The notes: a model not told the origin generated them from the letters alone. DNA of 64,000 nt from Setoptus koraiensis (GCA_048013815.1 CM106586.1:13640001-13704000), one strand, 5' to 3'. Positions 13,401 to 26,217 are shown, counted from the first letter of the stretch. Numbers and translations are program-made.

Positions 13401-15477
13401 AGGGGAGGCTCACAAAATGAGAAAAAATAGTTGTAATCAGTAATTGGGTACTACGCTTAACTTCAAAACCGCTGAAACAAAATCGCAAAATTTGCCCTTT
13501 TTATTTTCGCCCTCGTGTTCGAGCTCGAAAATTATCATGGTTGCCCGACAGGCAACAGAAGCTTGTTCTCGACAAGCTCCTCGAGCTTCAAGCTTTTCGG
13601 TGCCTGTTCTCTGGCAAGAAATCAATGGTCAATACTAGGGGCCTCATACTCAATATTTTCAAAAAAAAAAACTGCTAGAGTGGTCCAAATCGATTGAAAG
13701 TAGCGCTCGCTATCGGTGCACTGTTGAGATGAACAGAGACAAGTCGATTTCTGTTGATTGGCGTCCCAATCAGCCAATGATGCTCGAATGCATTTTTTGC
13801 TACGGTTTTTTTGATACAGGGCATCCATTAATATTTGTTGTTGACATGTATTTGGAGGAAACACACTCGCAACTGTCGGTTCAGTACAGACTAACGACTG
13901 AACGCGAATTGTACTTTGGAGTTGATGAAGCGTAAAAAATATTAGCACCTCACAGGTATATAAATGATTTAGAAAAGATCTGTCTGTTATCTATTGAATA
14001 AAGGCGCGAGAAATTCCACGCGAATCACCTTTATATTACGACCTGTTATCTCGGAAGTCAACTCACATCTGGCTGTTATAACTGATGTACACATGATATA
14101 AAGAGAGTGCTCAAAATATAAATCAGAGAAACGGATGCAAACTTTATTTGCATACTGCAAATCAGTCGCATAATAATTCCGTTAGTTCAGTCATACTAAT
14201 ACTGTACTATAGCGAACGTTCGCAAGCTATTTCTTGCGCATGAATATCATTATATGAATGGCGGAACAATGCCATAAGTCTTATCTTGTTTCTATTTGAT
14301 GAAAGCAGCTGAAACATGCTGACGTTGATGTTCAGATAGCGCAATCATCATCTACATAACAACAATAACTAACCGCTTCCAATAACGAACATAGGCTATA
14401 GGTTGAGGTATACGACAGAAACCAGAAACATTTTTTGGAGATAAACATTATCAGTGTCAATCATTCGAGGTCTCTATCGGACACATTCTTTCGTCCAAGT
14501 CCAAAGAACTGTCCGATAGAAACCGTTCTTCAGTCTGTTAACAGTGCTATAGATTACGCCAACTAAAACCAGATATTCCTAACAAAGTCAATTTCCAGAT
14601 TAAACGGGGGGATCTAGATTGCACAAAAAAGAAGCACAGTGGTCCGAAACAGATCAGTAAATCAGACTGGCATTGACGATCATCACGAATGATAAAAATT
14701 TTTGGAAGAGACATACAAGTTTCTTCTAACTTGATTATCGATTTTTTGCACATTGGTGTCAAAAAAATCAACTCGGGCTCAGTTACTCCGCAATCCAAAA
14801 TAATAAATTGACAGGCCATGTTCATAGCTGGTCTTAAAGGCTATCGAAAATACCTCCTTCTCAATCCGGCAATTCGGCGGTTCATTTTTTCCCTAACCTG
14901 AACATTTAGTGGGAAATTCCGTAGGCACACTGAAAATAAATTTAAACTATTGAATAATTGTAGGTTTATGGTTGCATAAGTTGATATATTTTTGCATTAT
15001 TTGTCAGATAACAACACAGCTGTACAAAATGTTCGAACACTTGCAAACAATGATTTGTTTATCAGAAATCCACAGGAGAACATTCCATGTTTCTGTCTGA
15101 GGTCCAAGTCATCAGATGAAGAATCCGTCATGACTTTAAAATGACAAGCTATATTGCACCATATTGTATTTTTTTTTTTACATTTACTATTGTGTTAGAT
15201 ATACACAGAATGTATGTTTATGATGTTATCACATTTTAGAGTTGAACTAGTCCGAAATCTGGTTTCTCTCGCAAGTCAGTCTTGAATAAGTTTTAATCAG
15301 GTGAACATGTTATAGAGGTCCTTTTACCTTCTAAAATCTGTCGAGCGTTATTGCGAATTTTGTCAAAACGCTGATCTTGCTGTTTTCGGTGATTCCCTTG
15401 TTAGACTCGTACATACCAATATCCACCAAGGCACCTCGTAATCAATCAGCAAAAATAATTAGCATAAGCAATGTAAC
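13401..15477. other. AT-rich spacer downstream of beta-mannosidase
   Basis: The composition changes here to AT-rich, non-repetitive DNA. No conserved exon was recognised. Patches at about 13440-13620 and 14540-14830 have open frames on the minus strand without recognisable domains and could be decayed interspersed repeats. A minus-strand ATTAAA (reading back from 15295) is a weak candidate poly(A) signal for the beta-mannosidase gene. Confidence 0.5.
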
Positions 15478-18400
15478 CTACAAATTATTTGCCATTGATG
15501 TGATTTCAAGCACTGATTCTACGAGATTTTTTGACATGAATCTATCTAGGTACAAATCTATTACTTTCCCAGGTTCGAACATGTTGAATGCGTTATCACT
15601 GAATTGATAACGGATCGGCTTGAAATGTGTCTTGTAGATGTTATCCGTTGCGTTGTCCAATGATGGGTCGTTCTGACTTGGAGATGCCCCATTCACAGTG
15701 CTAGAAGATTGCAATAAGGTCGCGTATTTTTCTGGTGGTAAATTGTTGAAATTCAACTCCAACCACACAAACATTGCTATAGAATCGGATATTAATGTCA
15801 ATCGATATGTACAAGGCCAATTGATAAATGTGTTGCTGTTTGAAGGGTTGGGGCTATTGGGATAGTTATAAGACAATGATTCGAATGGACCTTGTATTTG
15901 ATCTATAACTATACGAGGTAAACGCATTCCTGTTATTTTGGCCGGTATCACGGGCATTAGATAGTTTTCTATCTGACTCAATCCTATTAACGGTTGATGC
16001 TCCAAAGTGACCTGGAATACACCCGCTGATCCTGAAACTAGTCCAGCTAATTTGTATATACGGTTCAAATCATTCTCATAAATCCTAGTAACGTTCAATG
16101 GTTTCGTATTATAAACGTTGACTCTATCGCGCCATATTGCACTAAATGAGGACCACCTGTATAACTTTATAGTGACGTTAAAAGAGCTCAGCTTATCGAA
16201 TAGATCATCTCTTACTAAATCGACAACAAATTGTTGAGGCGTAGCCGACGGAGTTAAAACTTGTTGTACAGCCGAGAAAGCATTAGTTGGTTGATTCAAA
16301 TTAACGAGATATGGCACAATGTGTATGGGAAAGAAGAAACGTCGCGCAAAATAATGCAACATCTTCCACTTGCCACCGAACTCTATAGAGGCCCATGTGG
16401 GTGCTTGCCATACGTCATTCAATTGCCAGTAAAGTGCACCCATGGTATGCCCAAGATTATCCTGATTTGAGATGGCCCTGTTTCTTCGATAAAACTCGGT
16501 CTCTGTTTTTATCGAGATCGCTTGTGTCAATTGAGACAAGTAAATGAATGATTTCAATTTATCAACTCCGCCACTGTCTACCTCATTAAAGTGCGCCTTA
16601 ATCTGTAATTTGATTTCGAACTCGCCTGATAGTCTATGCTGTCGGTGAAGTATGTTGGGTGTGAGTGGATACTTCCAGTCGCTAGAATTGGTGATCATGG
16701 CTAAAGCTCCAAAGGATGGATAGGATTGGAAGCCATATTCACTGGCAAATCTTGCTGATGGGTACGAGGTCCAATCAAAAGAATCCGACAAATAATCATA
16801 ATGATGCACATCGCCGTACTTGTTATCGTTTGGGGTCCGGCTGATTGCATTTGGCTGCGCTTGTGACATAAGACCATTAGTCGGACTAGACTCAAGATAA
16901 GGCCTTGTAGGATCGAGTATTTGAACTATGGGACGTATAGTGTCAACATACATTTTGGAATACATTTCTCTCAATTGTTTCGACCACATTACAACCTCAG
17001 GCCACCAAGGGCTAGATATAGCAACTTCATTTTCATTGTTGCCCGCCCACAGGACTATAGATGGATGGTGCTGGAGTCGTTGGATCTGCTGTTCAATCTC
17101 AGATCGCACCGATTGTAAGAAAGCTTGGTCCACTGGATATAAGGCACAAGCGAACATAAGATCATGCCAAATCATTATGCCCATTTCGTCAGCCAACTCG
17201 TAGAATTCGTCGCTCTCGTACAGGCCGCCACCCCAAACTCTCAGCATATTCATATTGGCATCTTTAGCCGATTTCAGTAGGTATCTCAAGTAATCTTTGT
17301 CCGCACTCATTTCCGGTAACACATGCGAAGGTATCCAATTAGAGCCCATAGCAAATATATCTATTCCGTTCATTCGGAACTTGAATGTAAGACCAAGTTC
17401 AGCGTCATCCCTCGTCACAGGCTCTTGTATTAGTTCAACTGATCTGAAGCCAATTCTTATCGATTTCTCACTGATTTGTAGTAAATTTCTGTCCTTGCCT
17501 GTAGTATCAAATGAAGAATCCATTCTACCTTGGTGTAGGGGCTTAACTTGGAATCCTCCATCTTGTGTGGGATAAATTCTTATGTGTTCGGGTTGTGGAG
17601 GTTTTGGTGCCACCTGACTTATTCGCGCTTGCAACCTATATAGAGGCTGATTTCCTGCATTGTTGGGCCACCACGTTTTTATTCGAATCTTATTATGATC
17701 AATGCGAAGATTAAATCCCAATCTAATAACACCCTCTGAGTTTGACACCACATTCATGTGATCAGACTCGTAATGGAGAATATTGTCTAAGTTAAACTCA
17801 ATATGCAGATCGTAGCTCTGCATTGGTTGCGACATTTCCGCCACAAGTGTTACTTTAAGTAGCCAGTTTTCGTCTATTTTGTACAATTGATTTTTGCTTA
17901 CTACATTTCCTAATTGCTCTGCTTCATTGACTTTCTGGTTAATGGTATCTCTATTGTTGAATATGTTGCTGATTTGTGGAGGAGGTAAGCTAGATTGCTG
18001 CTGATCGTTAACATTATTTACAAAAATATTCAAAGGCGATCTTTGTGGGGATGTAGGAGGTGCCTGTTTTGTTTCGACAAGTATATCTCTTATTATACCA
18101 AAGTTACCATACTCAATTCCAATAGTTTTATATATGCCCACAGATGGAAAGGCAGGTCCCCAGTCCCAACTGAAAGATGCTTGCATTTTTCTTATGAAAT
18201 TGATATGACATTCGCCTCGTTGAGCCGGCGACGGACAGTAAGGCGGAATTATTTTTCCACGATTACTGAGAATACTTTGATGGCTCTTCCGCGCCCCATA
18301 TTTAATCGGGGATTCAAAGAAAATCTGCAAAGTGTTTTGAAGGCCTGCTAAACGAAGGTATGGTTTCATATCAAATTTGTATCTAACGAACATATTATCA

Positions 18401-18906
18401 CTCGTGCCTATTATATGTCCGTTAAGTGCTAATGTGCTGACAGTGTCCAAACCATGAGCAACAAGCTTCACATATTGGCTTCTAGCAATATTGTCATCAA
18501 TTGCAAATGTTGATATATAAGTCCAATTTTCGTTTCCTACCCAACGATAATTCATGTCATTCTTACCATAGAGAATATCTTGCTTGAGAATGTTGGCTCT
18601 CCGAAGATCTGTGTAGATTCCTCCTGGTACAATAGCTGGCACACTAATCGAACCATTAACATTTCTAACAAGCCAATCATTGCCATTCAATGAGATCATT
18701 TGTTGTAGCAGTGATAACTTTACATTTGAGGATAGTGTTAGAATGATGATAATGATGGTGGTAATAATATTATTGAGAATAGATAGGTTGTTGTATGTTA
18801 CCAATCGGAATCGGTTGCATCTATTTGTTGAGACCAGAGATCGTGTCCCATGAGATGGCAGTTGTTGTTGTATAATTTGATACATCTTTGCAGTCTTTGG
18901 CCTCAT
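15478..18906 (-). CDS. MANBA: Beta-mannosidase (GH2, lysosomal type), intronless
   Basis: The product should remove terminal beta-1,4-linked mannose from N-glycan-derived oligosaccharides, normally in the lysosome. The 1142-residue frame is uninterrupted. Residues about 41-60 form a hydrophobic stretch rich in Ile, consistent with a signal peptide or anchor after a long basic N-terminus. The sugar-binding domain follows (about 70-275, with WVGNENW and SFSWDWGPAFPSVG), then the GH2 immunoglobulin-like domain and the TIM barrel (WGGGLYESDEFYELADEMGI near 558-577). The GNNENE motif places the acid/base Glu near 625, and ASEYGFQS places the nucleophile Glu near 723. Both catalytic residues are present. 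It is longer than the human enzyme (879 residues), through the N-terminus and low-complexity inserts near 280-340 and 430-475. The start is the first ATG; the ATG at codon 8 is an alternative. The lipase gene lies upstream on the same strand. Confidence 0.95.
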   Translation of the reverse strand: MRPKTAKMYQIIQQQLPSHGTRSLVSTNRCNRFRLVTYNNLSILNNIITTIIIIILTLSSNVKLSLLQQMISLNGNDWLVRNVNGSISVPAIVPGGIYTDLRRANILKQDILYGKNDMNYRWVGNENWTYISTFAIDDNIARSQYVKLVAHGLDTVSTLALNGHIIGTSDNMFVRYKFDMKPYLRLAGLQNTLQIFFESPIKYGARKSHQSILSNRGKIIPPYCPSPAQRGECHINFIRKMQASFSWDWGPAFPSVGIYKTIGIEYGNFGIIRDILVETKQAPPTSPQRSPLNIFVNNVNDQQQSSLPPPQISNIFNNRDTINQKVNEAEQLGNVVSKNQLYKIDENWLLKVTLVAEMSQPMQSYDLHIEFNLDNILHYESDHMNVVSNSEGVIRLGFNLRIDHNKIRIKTWWPNNAGNQPLYRLQARISQVAPKPPQPEHIRIYPTQDGGFQVKPLHQGRMDSSFDTTGKDRNLLQISEKSIRIGFRSVELIQEPVTRDDAELGLTFKFRMNGIDIFAMGSNWIPSHVLPEMSADKDYLRYLLKSAKDANMNMLRVWGGGLYESDEFYELADEMGIMIWHDLMFACALYPVDQAFLQSVRSEIEQQIQRLQHHPSIVLWAGNNENEVAISSPWWPEVVMWSKQLREMYSKMYVDTIRPIVQILDPTRPYLESSPTNGLMSQAQPNAISRTPNDNKYGDVHHYDYLSDSFDWTSYPSARFASEYGFQSYPSFGALAMITNSSDWKYPLTPNILHRQHRLSGEFEIKLQIKAHFNEVDSGGVDKLKSFIYLSQLTQAISIKTETEFYRRNRAISNQDNLGHTMGALYWQLNDVWQAPTWASIEFGGKWKMLHYFARRFFFPIHIVPYLVNLNQPTNAFSAVQQVLTPSATPQQFVVDLVRDDLFDKLSSFNVTIKLYRWSSFSAIWRDRVNVYNTKPLNVTRIYENDLNRIYKLAGLVSGSAGVFQVTLEHQPLIGLSQIENYLMPVIPAKITGMRLPRIVIDQIQGPFESLSYNYPNSPNPSNSNTFINWPCTYRLTLISDSIAMFVWLELNFNNLPPEKYATLLQSSSTVNGASPSQNDPSLDNATDNIYKTHFKPIRYQFSDNAFNMFEPGKVIDLYLDRFMSKNLVESVLEITSMANNL

Positions 18907-20029
18907 CTAATTGGCTATTATTGTAGATATCGAAAATATTGCTTTTGCGCTTGATTTTTGCTTATTGTTGGCATTATAATATAACTATTACAAAAATAGA
19001 TTCTCTGCTTGGCGTGAGTCCTACAGGAATGTGATCGCTAGATAAGTATCTCTCTATTCGCATAAAACAGGTTGTAAGAGAGTAGACATTTTTTCCGTTT
19101 ATTACAGGATCAAAGTGTGACCATCCTGCACGTATGTATGCTGATAAAGTTGCCACCTAGTCAGGTCATTCCACATGGTACTAATGAGACATCATTGATT
19201 TTCAGGAGGCGATCATCGTCAGTATATTTTTCTTTTTTGTTTTGTATTTTTCTTGTGGCGGAATCATACATTTATATTGATTCACTGCTTTTAATTATGA
19301 GACGATCTGACTGACAATCTGTTGCATTTAATTAGAATGAGGATATATTAACCATTAACATTTGATGCTTAAATACAGTCTTGGGCAATTTCGTTCTCCC
19401 ACTTAATTACTCGAACAGTAGATATCTCTTGGCGCTCTCTTGGGATTTGTTATGATCTAGTGAGATATAGTTGCTGAGTTTGCTACAAAATTTCTTAGTC
19501 TGCACAAGTTAAATCGACTTCGGCATGACAGAGCAATTCGGTGTAGCTGCAGAAAACTACTGAATATTTGGGAATAATTATTATAAATAATTAATCAATA
19601 CGGTGCTTATGATAGTGTTGGCCATACTATTGGGTGTTCTGAAAAAGCCTCAGATGAAATCATTCTCAAGCTGACCATGAATGATTGTCGTGAAATCAGT
19701 TTAGTGCATACAGCGCCGTCTCACAACGAGATGCCGCACTGGCCTTCCAACATAGTCGTTTCACCTGATCTTATTTTTATAGTACGATCATACGGTAGTA
19801 AATGCCTAATCAGCACCAACAAGATTATGATCTCTCGTCAAGCCATAACGCTAATCTAGATGATTATATCAAATCACGCAATGTTTGCCTAGCTACATCA
19901 TCGATTGTTTGATAAACCATTTCAAAAATAATCTCCGACGCGCGAGATTGATCCGTTTTACCGATATAAAGAGCCGTTTTTTACACAATCAGTTCTATTA
20001 TTTATTTATTTTTTTTATCTGTGGACCGA
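18907..20029. other. Intergenic spacer between lipase 3' end and beta-mannosidase 5' end
   Basis: About 1.1 kb of AT-rich DNA without recognisable exons. It must contain the beta-mannosidase 5' UTR and promoter if that gene has its own transcript, but no core promoter element could be identified with confidence. Confidence 0.6.
20001..20010 (-). promoter_or_regulatory. Poly(A) signal of the patatin-like lipase gene
   Basis: TTTATTTATT on the plus strand reads as overlapping AATAAA hexamers on the minus strand, about 20 nt beyond the stop codon. This implies a very short 3' UTR. Confidence 0.6.
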
Positions 20030-21895
20030 TCATGGAGACAATCTTTGATACAACGCTTTGATTACTAATAATGCTTCGGGTGATAGTTTCTCTAACGGCG
20101 ACATGTTTTTACACATACATTTACATTTCTCGAAGTCAGTCACAATCGAATGCAAGAATGATATCAAATTGTATAATTTAGAAGAGAGTTCCTGACTGAT
20201 TTGCGGTATCTGTTTAACCAGGCTGTTTATGATCAATAATGAGATATTGATTGGTGAGAGCCAAGGAAGTATTATCAGCGATCTCCATGGTTGTGAGTAA
20301 CAAAATCTAACCAGTTGGTATCGATAAGAAACCGATTCGTCGGACTTTTTAGCGTCGATTGTTATGTTATTGGCTGGAGACAGCTGTTGTTCCAATTGAT
20401 AGCATGCATCTTGAATCAGTTGAACAAATTGCTCTGGTAATGAATCTAGCATGACAGTCTTGCGCCTTTCCTCACAATCGTCACAGTTATTACGAATTTT
20501 ATACATTAACTCACTGAAGGTGGCTCTTGTGATTTCGCGAGCCGAGCTTGCTAGCTTACCAGCTTTACTTTCATGATTATTTGCGGCCCGCAAATGATCC
20601 TGTTTAGTAGTGTTTGCTTGGTCAGAGTTTTTAGATTTTCTTTGGTTGATAAATTTATTATATCTTCTTCTGGTCCCTTGACAACTTGTGGGCCAAGTCT
20701 TGAACTCTTCTGGTATGTTAGCAACACGGGAACTAATATCCATAAAAAAATCCTCATCTCCCTCTGCGAATCCATCATCTTCGTCTTCGCGGATCTTATA
20801 TATTGGCAACGACGATTGACGTTTGAATATCTTGGTTTGACGAGAGGATCCGAAATTTTCCTCTTTAGTATCCGGATCCCGTTCCTTTTCCTCTTCATTA
20901 TTACCCTCATCCTCCTCTCTGATAGATTCCTCATTTATATCAATCAATTTATGCAGTCCTCTTTCTTGTCTTACAATTATACAACGTGTACAACTGATAC
21001 GATTTGTGGTCTGTAGGAAACGTATTCCATCCTCGAAACCCAATTGACACAATTGACTTAATATTTTGGGTGAAGGTGGTAACAAGGCGCATTTAACTTT
21101 ATAGATATTGTCCGCGGATAACAGAAATGACATATTTGCTATGGTCACTTGAACAAGATTATGTGATCTGTCTAACGGACATATATCTGATTCGCCTGCA
21201 AAAGGTGACACTGTAACAGTGTTCTTATCAATACGTGGTAAATTATCACTAAAACCACCATCGATGTATGCTTCGCCGCGATATATAGGGGGTATGAGAC
21301 CTGACCAAAAAGGTATGAAACAACTGCAGATCATAAGTTGCATCAAATCTTCGCGAGTATCAAATTGGTTTATTATGATATTTTTTCCATCTCTAACTCG
21401 TGTCAAGCTAATATGTAATTTTCCCGAAGCTTTTCGATGACAGTCCTGAGGCATGCCTCTGTCTATTGCCTCCCAGAGAACTTTATTGATGTCAAAACTT
21501 GGATGAAATGGTCCTAACATTGTACTACGAGCCTTGATGGCAATCCTGAGTATTTCATGTGTGGTTAGGGCCAATTGAGGACTTCCGCAAATGTGTGCGC
21601 AAGCGACAACACATCCCACAGAGGTGCCAGTCATCTTGTGCATTGACAATTGAGGGGCATATTGATGAAAGCATGATGCAACTCCGACGTGATACATGCC
21701 TGAATATTATCCAAGAAGACAATCGGAAGTAAGTGTTGCTCAAGATTAGTATGATACATTTGTGAAAGGAAGACAAGTTGGAGGAAATAGAGTCATTTGT
21801 AGTCATATCAACTCACCGAGAAACCCACATCCGGAGTAAGAGAGATTCAGCTCATCTGAAAAAATGGGCGATGGCGCACTACCGCGAGTAAGCAT
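20030..21895 (-). CDS. Patatin-like phospholipase/triacylglycerol lipase (ATGL/brummer type)
   Basis: The family (PNPLA1-5, Drosophila brummer) hydrolyses triacylglycerol at lipid droplets. Two exons: 21817-21895 and 20030-21699, joined across a 117-bp GT-AG intron to give 582 residues and the continuous text SGCGFLGMYHVGVASCF, which lines up with human ATGL. Visible motifs are the oxyanion loop GCGFLG (22-27), the nucleophile elbow GTSVG with Ser53, and the DGG motif with catalytic Asp173. The segment SGKLHISLTRVRDGKN and the conserved VSPFAGESDICP follow. After about residue 270 comes a long acidic, probably disordered insert rich in Glu/Asp. A hydrophobic C-terminal region may serve lipid-droplet binding. 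The ATG at 21895 gives an N-terminus like ATGL. The frame is open upstream but has no other ATG, so an extra 5' exon is possible. Assignment to PNPLA2 rather than PNPLA3 or PNPLA1 is not attempted. Confidence 0.93.
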
Positions 21896-24800
21896 GTTAT
21901 TTGGGCTAACTTCGAATGATGCTCCGTTTTCTTTAGTTAATGTATCCTTCGGATGTAATGTTTTCTTGAAGAAAGTCAGGAAATTACTAAAAATTCGCGG
22001 TACCTTTTGCGCCACAACGCCAATTATAATGAGCGAGATGCTTGATGTGGTGGCGGTGTTGCTGGCAAGCTAACTAAAACAATAATAACAATGAAATTCA
22101 ACTTTGATTTGTAAATATTCGATAGATTAGTGTAGATACGCTGCTGTTGGCGATCAGATCACTTAATACAGTTTGTGCGACTATTATTGAATTATATCAC
22201 AATCCAGAATAGATATTCTTCCTAGTTCTTGTTATCTGATAATAATTTCGTTATTATTGTGTGAATTACTACTATTATTCTTGGGACATTGAACAACAAT
22301 AATAATGTACTAGCAATCCTGTAGTGAAGCAATGGGGAGGAGCAAGTTGGAATCTTTGGTGAGATCGTATCGTTTGTGGGCATGAACACTTGTTTTCTTT
22401 GATAAATAATCAGCAGTAATCTATAGCAATCATCAGCTAAATCTCTCGTTTGATTTTGTCGTCGTCCTGTTGTTGTTGTGGTTGTTATACAACATTTATG
22501 CGTTATATGTGTGTGAGCAGTGTTACTAACAATCATGAACTCTGAGTAGTTTTGGTGGTAGTTTTCATGTGTCACACAGAGACACCCTACATTGAACTAT
22601 AATGATATTGGAGTGGAGATGATACGACTATATGCATAATACAATCACCACTCTTACACTAGCAAAGACCAGACCAAATAATTGTTGTTGCTGTAACCAC
22701 TGGTGATAAGAGAATTCAGTTCTGAATTGGTAAGGCTGTAACTAGTGTATTGAGAGAGTTGAGTGTGTGTGTGAGTATCTCGAAAGATTCGCTAAGATAG
22801 GTGGATTAGCTGATGTTGATTCTGAGGTGATTGTTGCATGGAACACGTTTCTTTTGCATCTGCTTGCAAGCTTGATTTTAGATTAGTTGCTGGCTTATTG
22901 CAGAATAGAAGGCAACCATAAAGGTGGCGGGTATAACCAGGCTGATGGTGGTAATGGTGTTTGTGTATAGTAAGTATTTCAAGTACTTTAGTAAGGAAGT
23001 TGTTGTTGCATGTACGTTCAATACGTTTTGATGTTGTTAAGATAGAAGATCAGCGCAAACAAGTATATGTTGTGATGATAGTTGCTGAGGCTTATAGCAT
23101 AGTTTTCAGACGTATGCATGTATAACTATATCTGTGCGTCTATGTCATGAATATATAGATTGATAGGCGCCAGTAGTAATAATAATGACGGATTGATGAT
23201 GCTGCTGTTGTTGATAAATAGTTATGCCGATAGATAGATTGAAAGATAGATAGATAATAATCTTCAAATATGGTCCGATGAGTTGCGCTCAAGCCTGGAG
23301 AGTAATAATAATAACAATTTTGTGTTTGTAGGCTACAGATAATGCCGTTGATGATGATTGCGTTGATATAGAACAATGATATATATATACATGTACGCCA
23401 CCAGGCAATATAGTAGAGACAACAACGATAATAGTAATAGTAATAATAATAGTAATAATAATGTTAATAATATGTTAGCTAAGGTCTGACAACAATAAGT
23501 CAAGTACGAGTTGGAGTGATTGTGTGTGCATGTGTCGTCATTTGTTGTTATAAATCTCAAATGGTTGTGATAAATTACAATAAAGGTATAGCCTCGTTAT
23601 CCTCATCTCAGAGATTGCTCTGTCTGTTCTATAAAATTCTTTCGTGTGAGCGACAACACTACTACTACTCATATTGTGGTTTGATTATTGTCGTGTATAC
23701 ATTTCTTGTTCCAGTCTACAATATATAATTGACGTGTGTGTGTCGAAGCTTGATATTTTTAGTAGTGTAGCTTTTTATGTTTATCTTGTCGCGCTTGAAT
23801 CAAACGTTTCCAGCTCCAATGGTGCCTTTCTCGGAATAATGCATTACATTCTTTGTGAGCTATCACACTTTCTTGTTTGCTCCAACTACAATTATTTTTT
23901 AACCATAACTAATTAGTAGTGATAATTAATAACTATATTGATATAATGTACATGTATATGTATGTGTGTAAATATAATAACAGATATACGTTACGCCCGC
24001 CTGATCAGAGATATAAATTGTACGATAATAATTGAAAGTTGCCCAACTGTTGACGTCGACTTCGTACAAAATATATATTTAGAATGCTCTCAAATCACTG
24101 CATGCATCGGTCAGTCAACATTTCAACAGATCGATACCATTGTTTTCTTCGCGCGCTGAATTTCTCTCAAACACGAACATATGTGAGGGGTGTTTCTATT
24201 GCGCCAAATGCTGCACTTGAAAGTGCAACTCGCCATTAGGAACCAGTTGAGACGCGTTTTGTAATGATGAAATCATATCATTGAATATCTCTCAATAAGT
24301 TTCGATAAGAATTGAAAGTGCAAACAAATACGACCATACTCATGTTTTCAGAAAGCAACTTTCACTTGTCTTGTTCCACCAATCTCATGATCTGTCAACA
24401 AGGAATATTCACATATCCATGAGATATTGGTAGTTTCGCAACACCGATACACGTGGTTGTGGAGCGATGCAGTCTAACCGGCAATTGGCCTTTTGCGATT
24501 AGTGTTAATGAGGCCAAACAAAGCAGCCCTGATCAGATTTACAATTGTTAACCTGTTTGCGTCAAAAAAAAAAGAAAAAAATTATGCAACATTCGACACC
24601 ATTGAGATGTCTTACGTTTAGAGCCAAGAGAGTTTAAATTTGCCAGATGGGTAGCGAATGCAAATTAGTCACGTAACATCTTAGCCAGCCATTTGAATGT
24701 CGATGGCATGCAGACGTGGCTTCTGTCCGATTTTGTTCACAATGCAACAACCACGCCGATCAACATGAAACCACTTGTGGCAGCTCGCGGATGTTTGTGT

Positions 24801-26200
24801 TTTGTTGTTTGCACACATAACAAACCCTCTCCACAAACTAGTTGTGACGACATGAAGTGTACGTCATAAATGGATAGAATCGACAGCCATGCCTTTTGGT
24901 TAAGCTTGGATTTTAACGGCCACAGCATTAAGATTATGAGATTATCGATAGATCGCTGAAATTCAATTCTATAGATAGACGTTAAATTGTCGCTGTTGCC
25001 TCATAGAGATGGTGGGGTTGAATAAAATGTGCTGATAATGACATGACAATCTGTGCGGCAATCTCATTCTATGATACTGTAATCATCTCGTGACAGTTGC
25101 TAACCGTTTCTGACAGTTGCTGACACTGAATATGGATCATATTCATCAAGGCCTCAGATTGAAAACTTTAATTTGAGCATCACAGGCTGCAACAAGACCA
25201 ACTGGCAGAGCTGGAAGGTCAGAGAGACAGATGTGTCGATCTTGATAGTAGCAAAAAATTTACAAACTCATATTCGCGTATTCACATTATGCCTTGCCAC
25301 AGGACATAAAAGTATCTAATAATCAGTCTCATTCTGAGATTCCGAGCTTGCTAGTGATTGGTCTGGAGCCGTCAATTATCTGTTCCTTATCATCATTGGC
25401 CTTGTTGTTGCGCGATTCTAATCCAAGATACGTAAAATCATTTTGTTTCTCAATAGCGGTTGATATTATCTCTGGCATTCGTCACTTTTAATAAGATTGT
25501 CGGAGAGGCTGACAATATTGTTGTTTTCCTTTTCTACGATATATGAAGATCATATATTCTATGATGAGACGATATGAGTGATGTGAGGATCATACGAGAA
25601 GGGAATGAGATTGTTTATGGTTGTCAATGTAATCACAGTAGACAGACGAAACTTGTGTGATTCGTTTTAATACGCGCTGCGCGCGCGAAATACAAACTGC
25701 AAAAACGTCGGACATTTCATGTGGAGCTCGTTGATTATGTTGATTATGCCCGGTTGCATAGTTAATATCTGTTTAGCCGAGTTTTACCACATTATTATTG
25801 GTTGAGCCCCCCCTATCTCTTTCCGTTGATGTTGTTTTTTGTTTCTTTATTGCCCAAACCGATGACCGCTAGGCTTGATGGCGAACTTGCCGGCAAGTGC
25901 AACGTAATTGCGTTGTGCCTGTGTCTCGATGATTTAATTTCATTCAGCAGTTCTCGTCCCTTTGTTCGTCGTCTAGAAATAGGCTCAGCGAGCAAGAACA
26001 AAAACAAAGAGACTATCAGTTATCAGCGTTAATCTACTACTACCTGTTTGTTCTTGATAGCCTGTTGTTGATGAAGTATTGCCTAAAAACGCCGGTTACG
26101 ATTGGCGGTGTTGGTTTCCCGATAATCGGCCGGCCTTCAGCTATTTATTTAATTCTTTGCCATTAATCATGGCGTTATAAGAAGGTTGTGCGTTCCTCTT
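21896..26200. other. AT-rich intergenic region with simple repeats
   Basis: No conserved exon found. It contains GATA-type repeats near 23226-23257, a TAA/TAG-rich tract at about 23425-23475, and scattered short AT microsatellites. The part next to 21896 is probably lipase 5' UTR or promoter. Small open frames here have no recognisable content. Confidence 0.55.
23425..23475. repeat. TAA/TAG trinucleotide tract
   Basis: Irregular run of AATAAT and AGTAAT triplets. Confidence 0.8.
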
Positions 26201-26217
26201 ACATCCGATAAACGATA

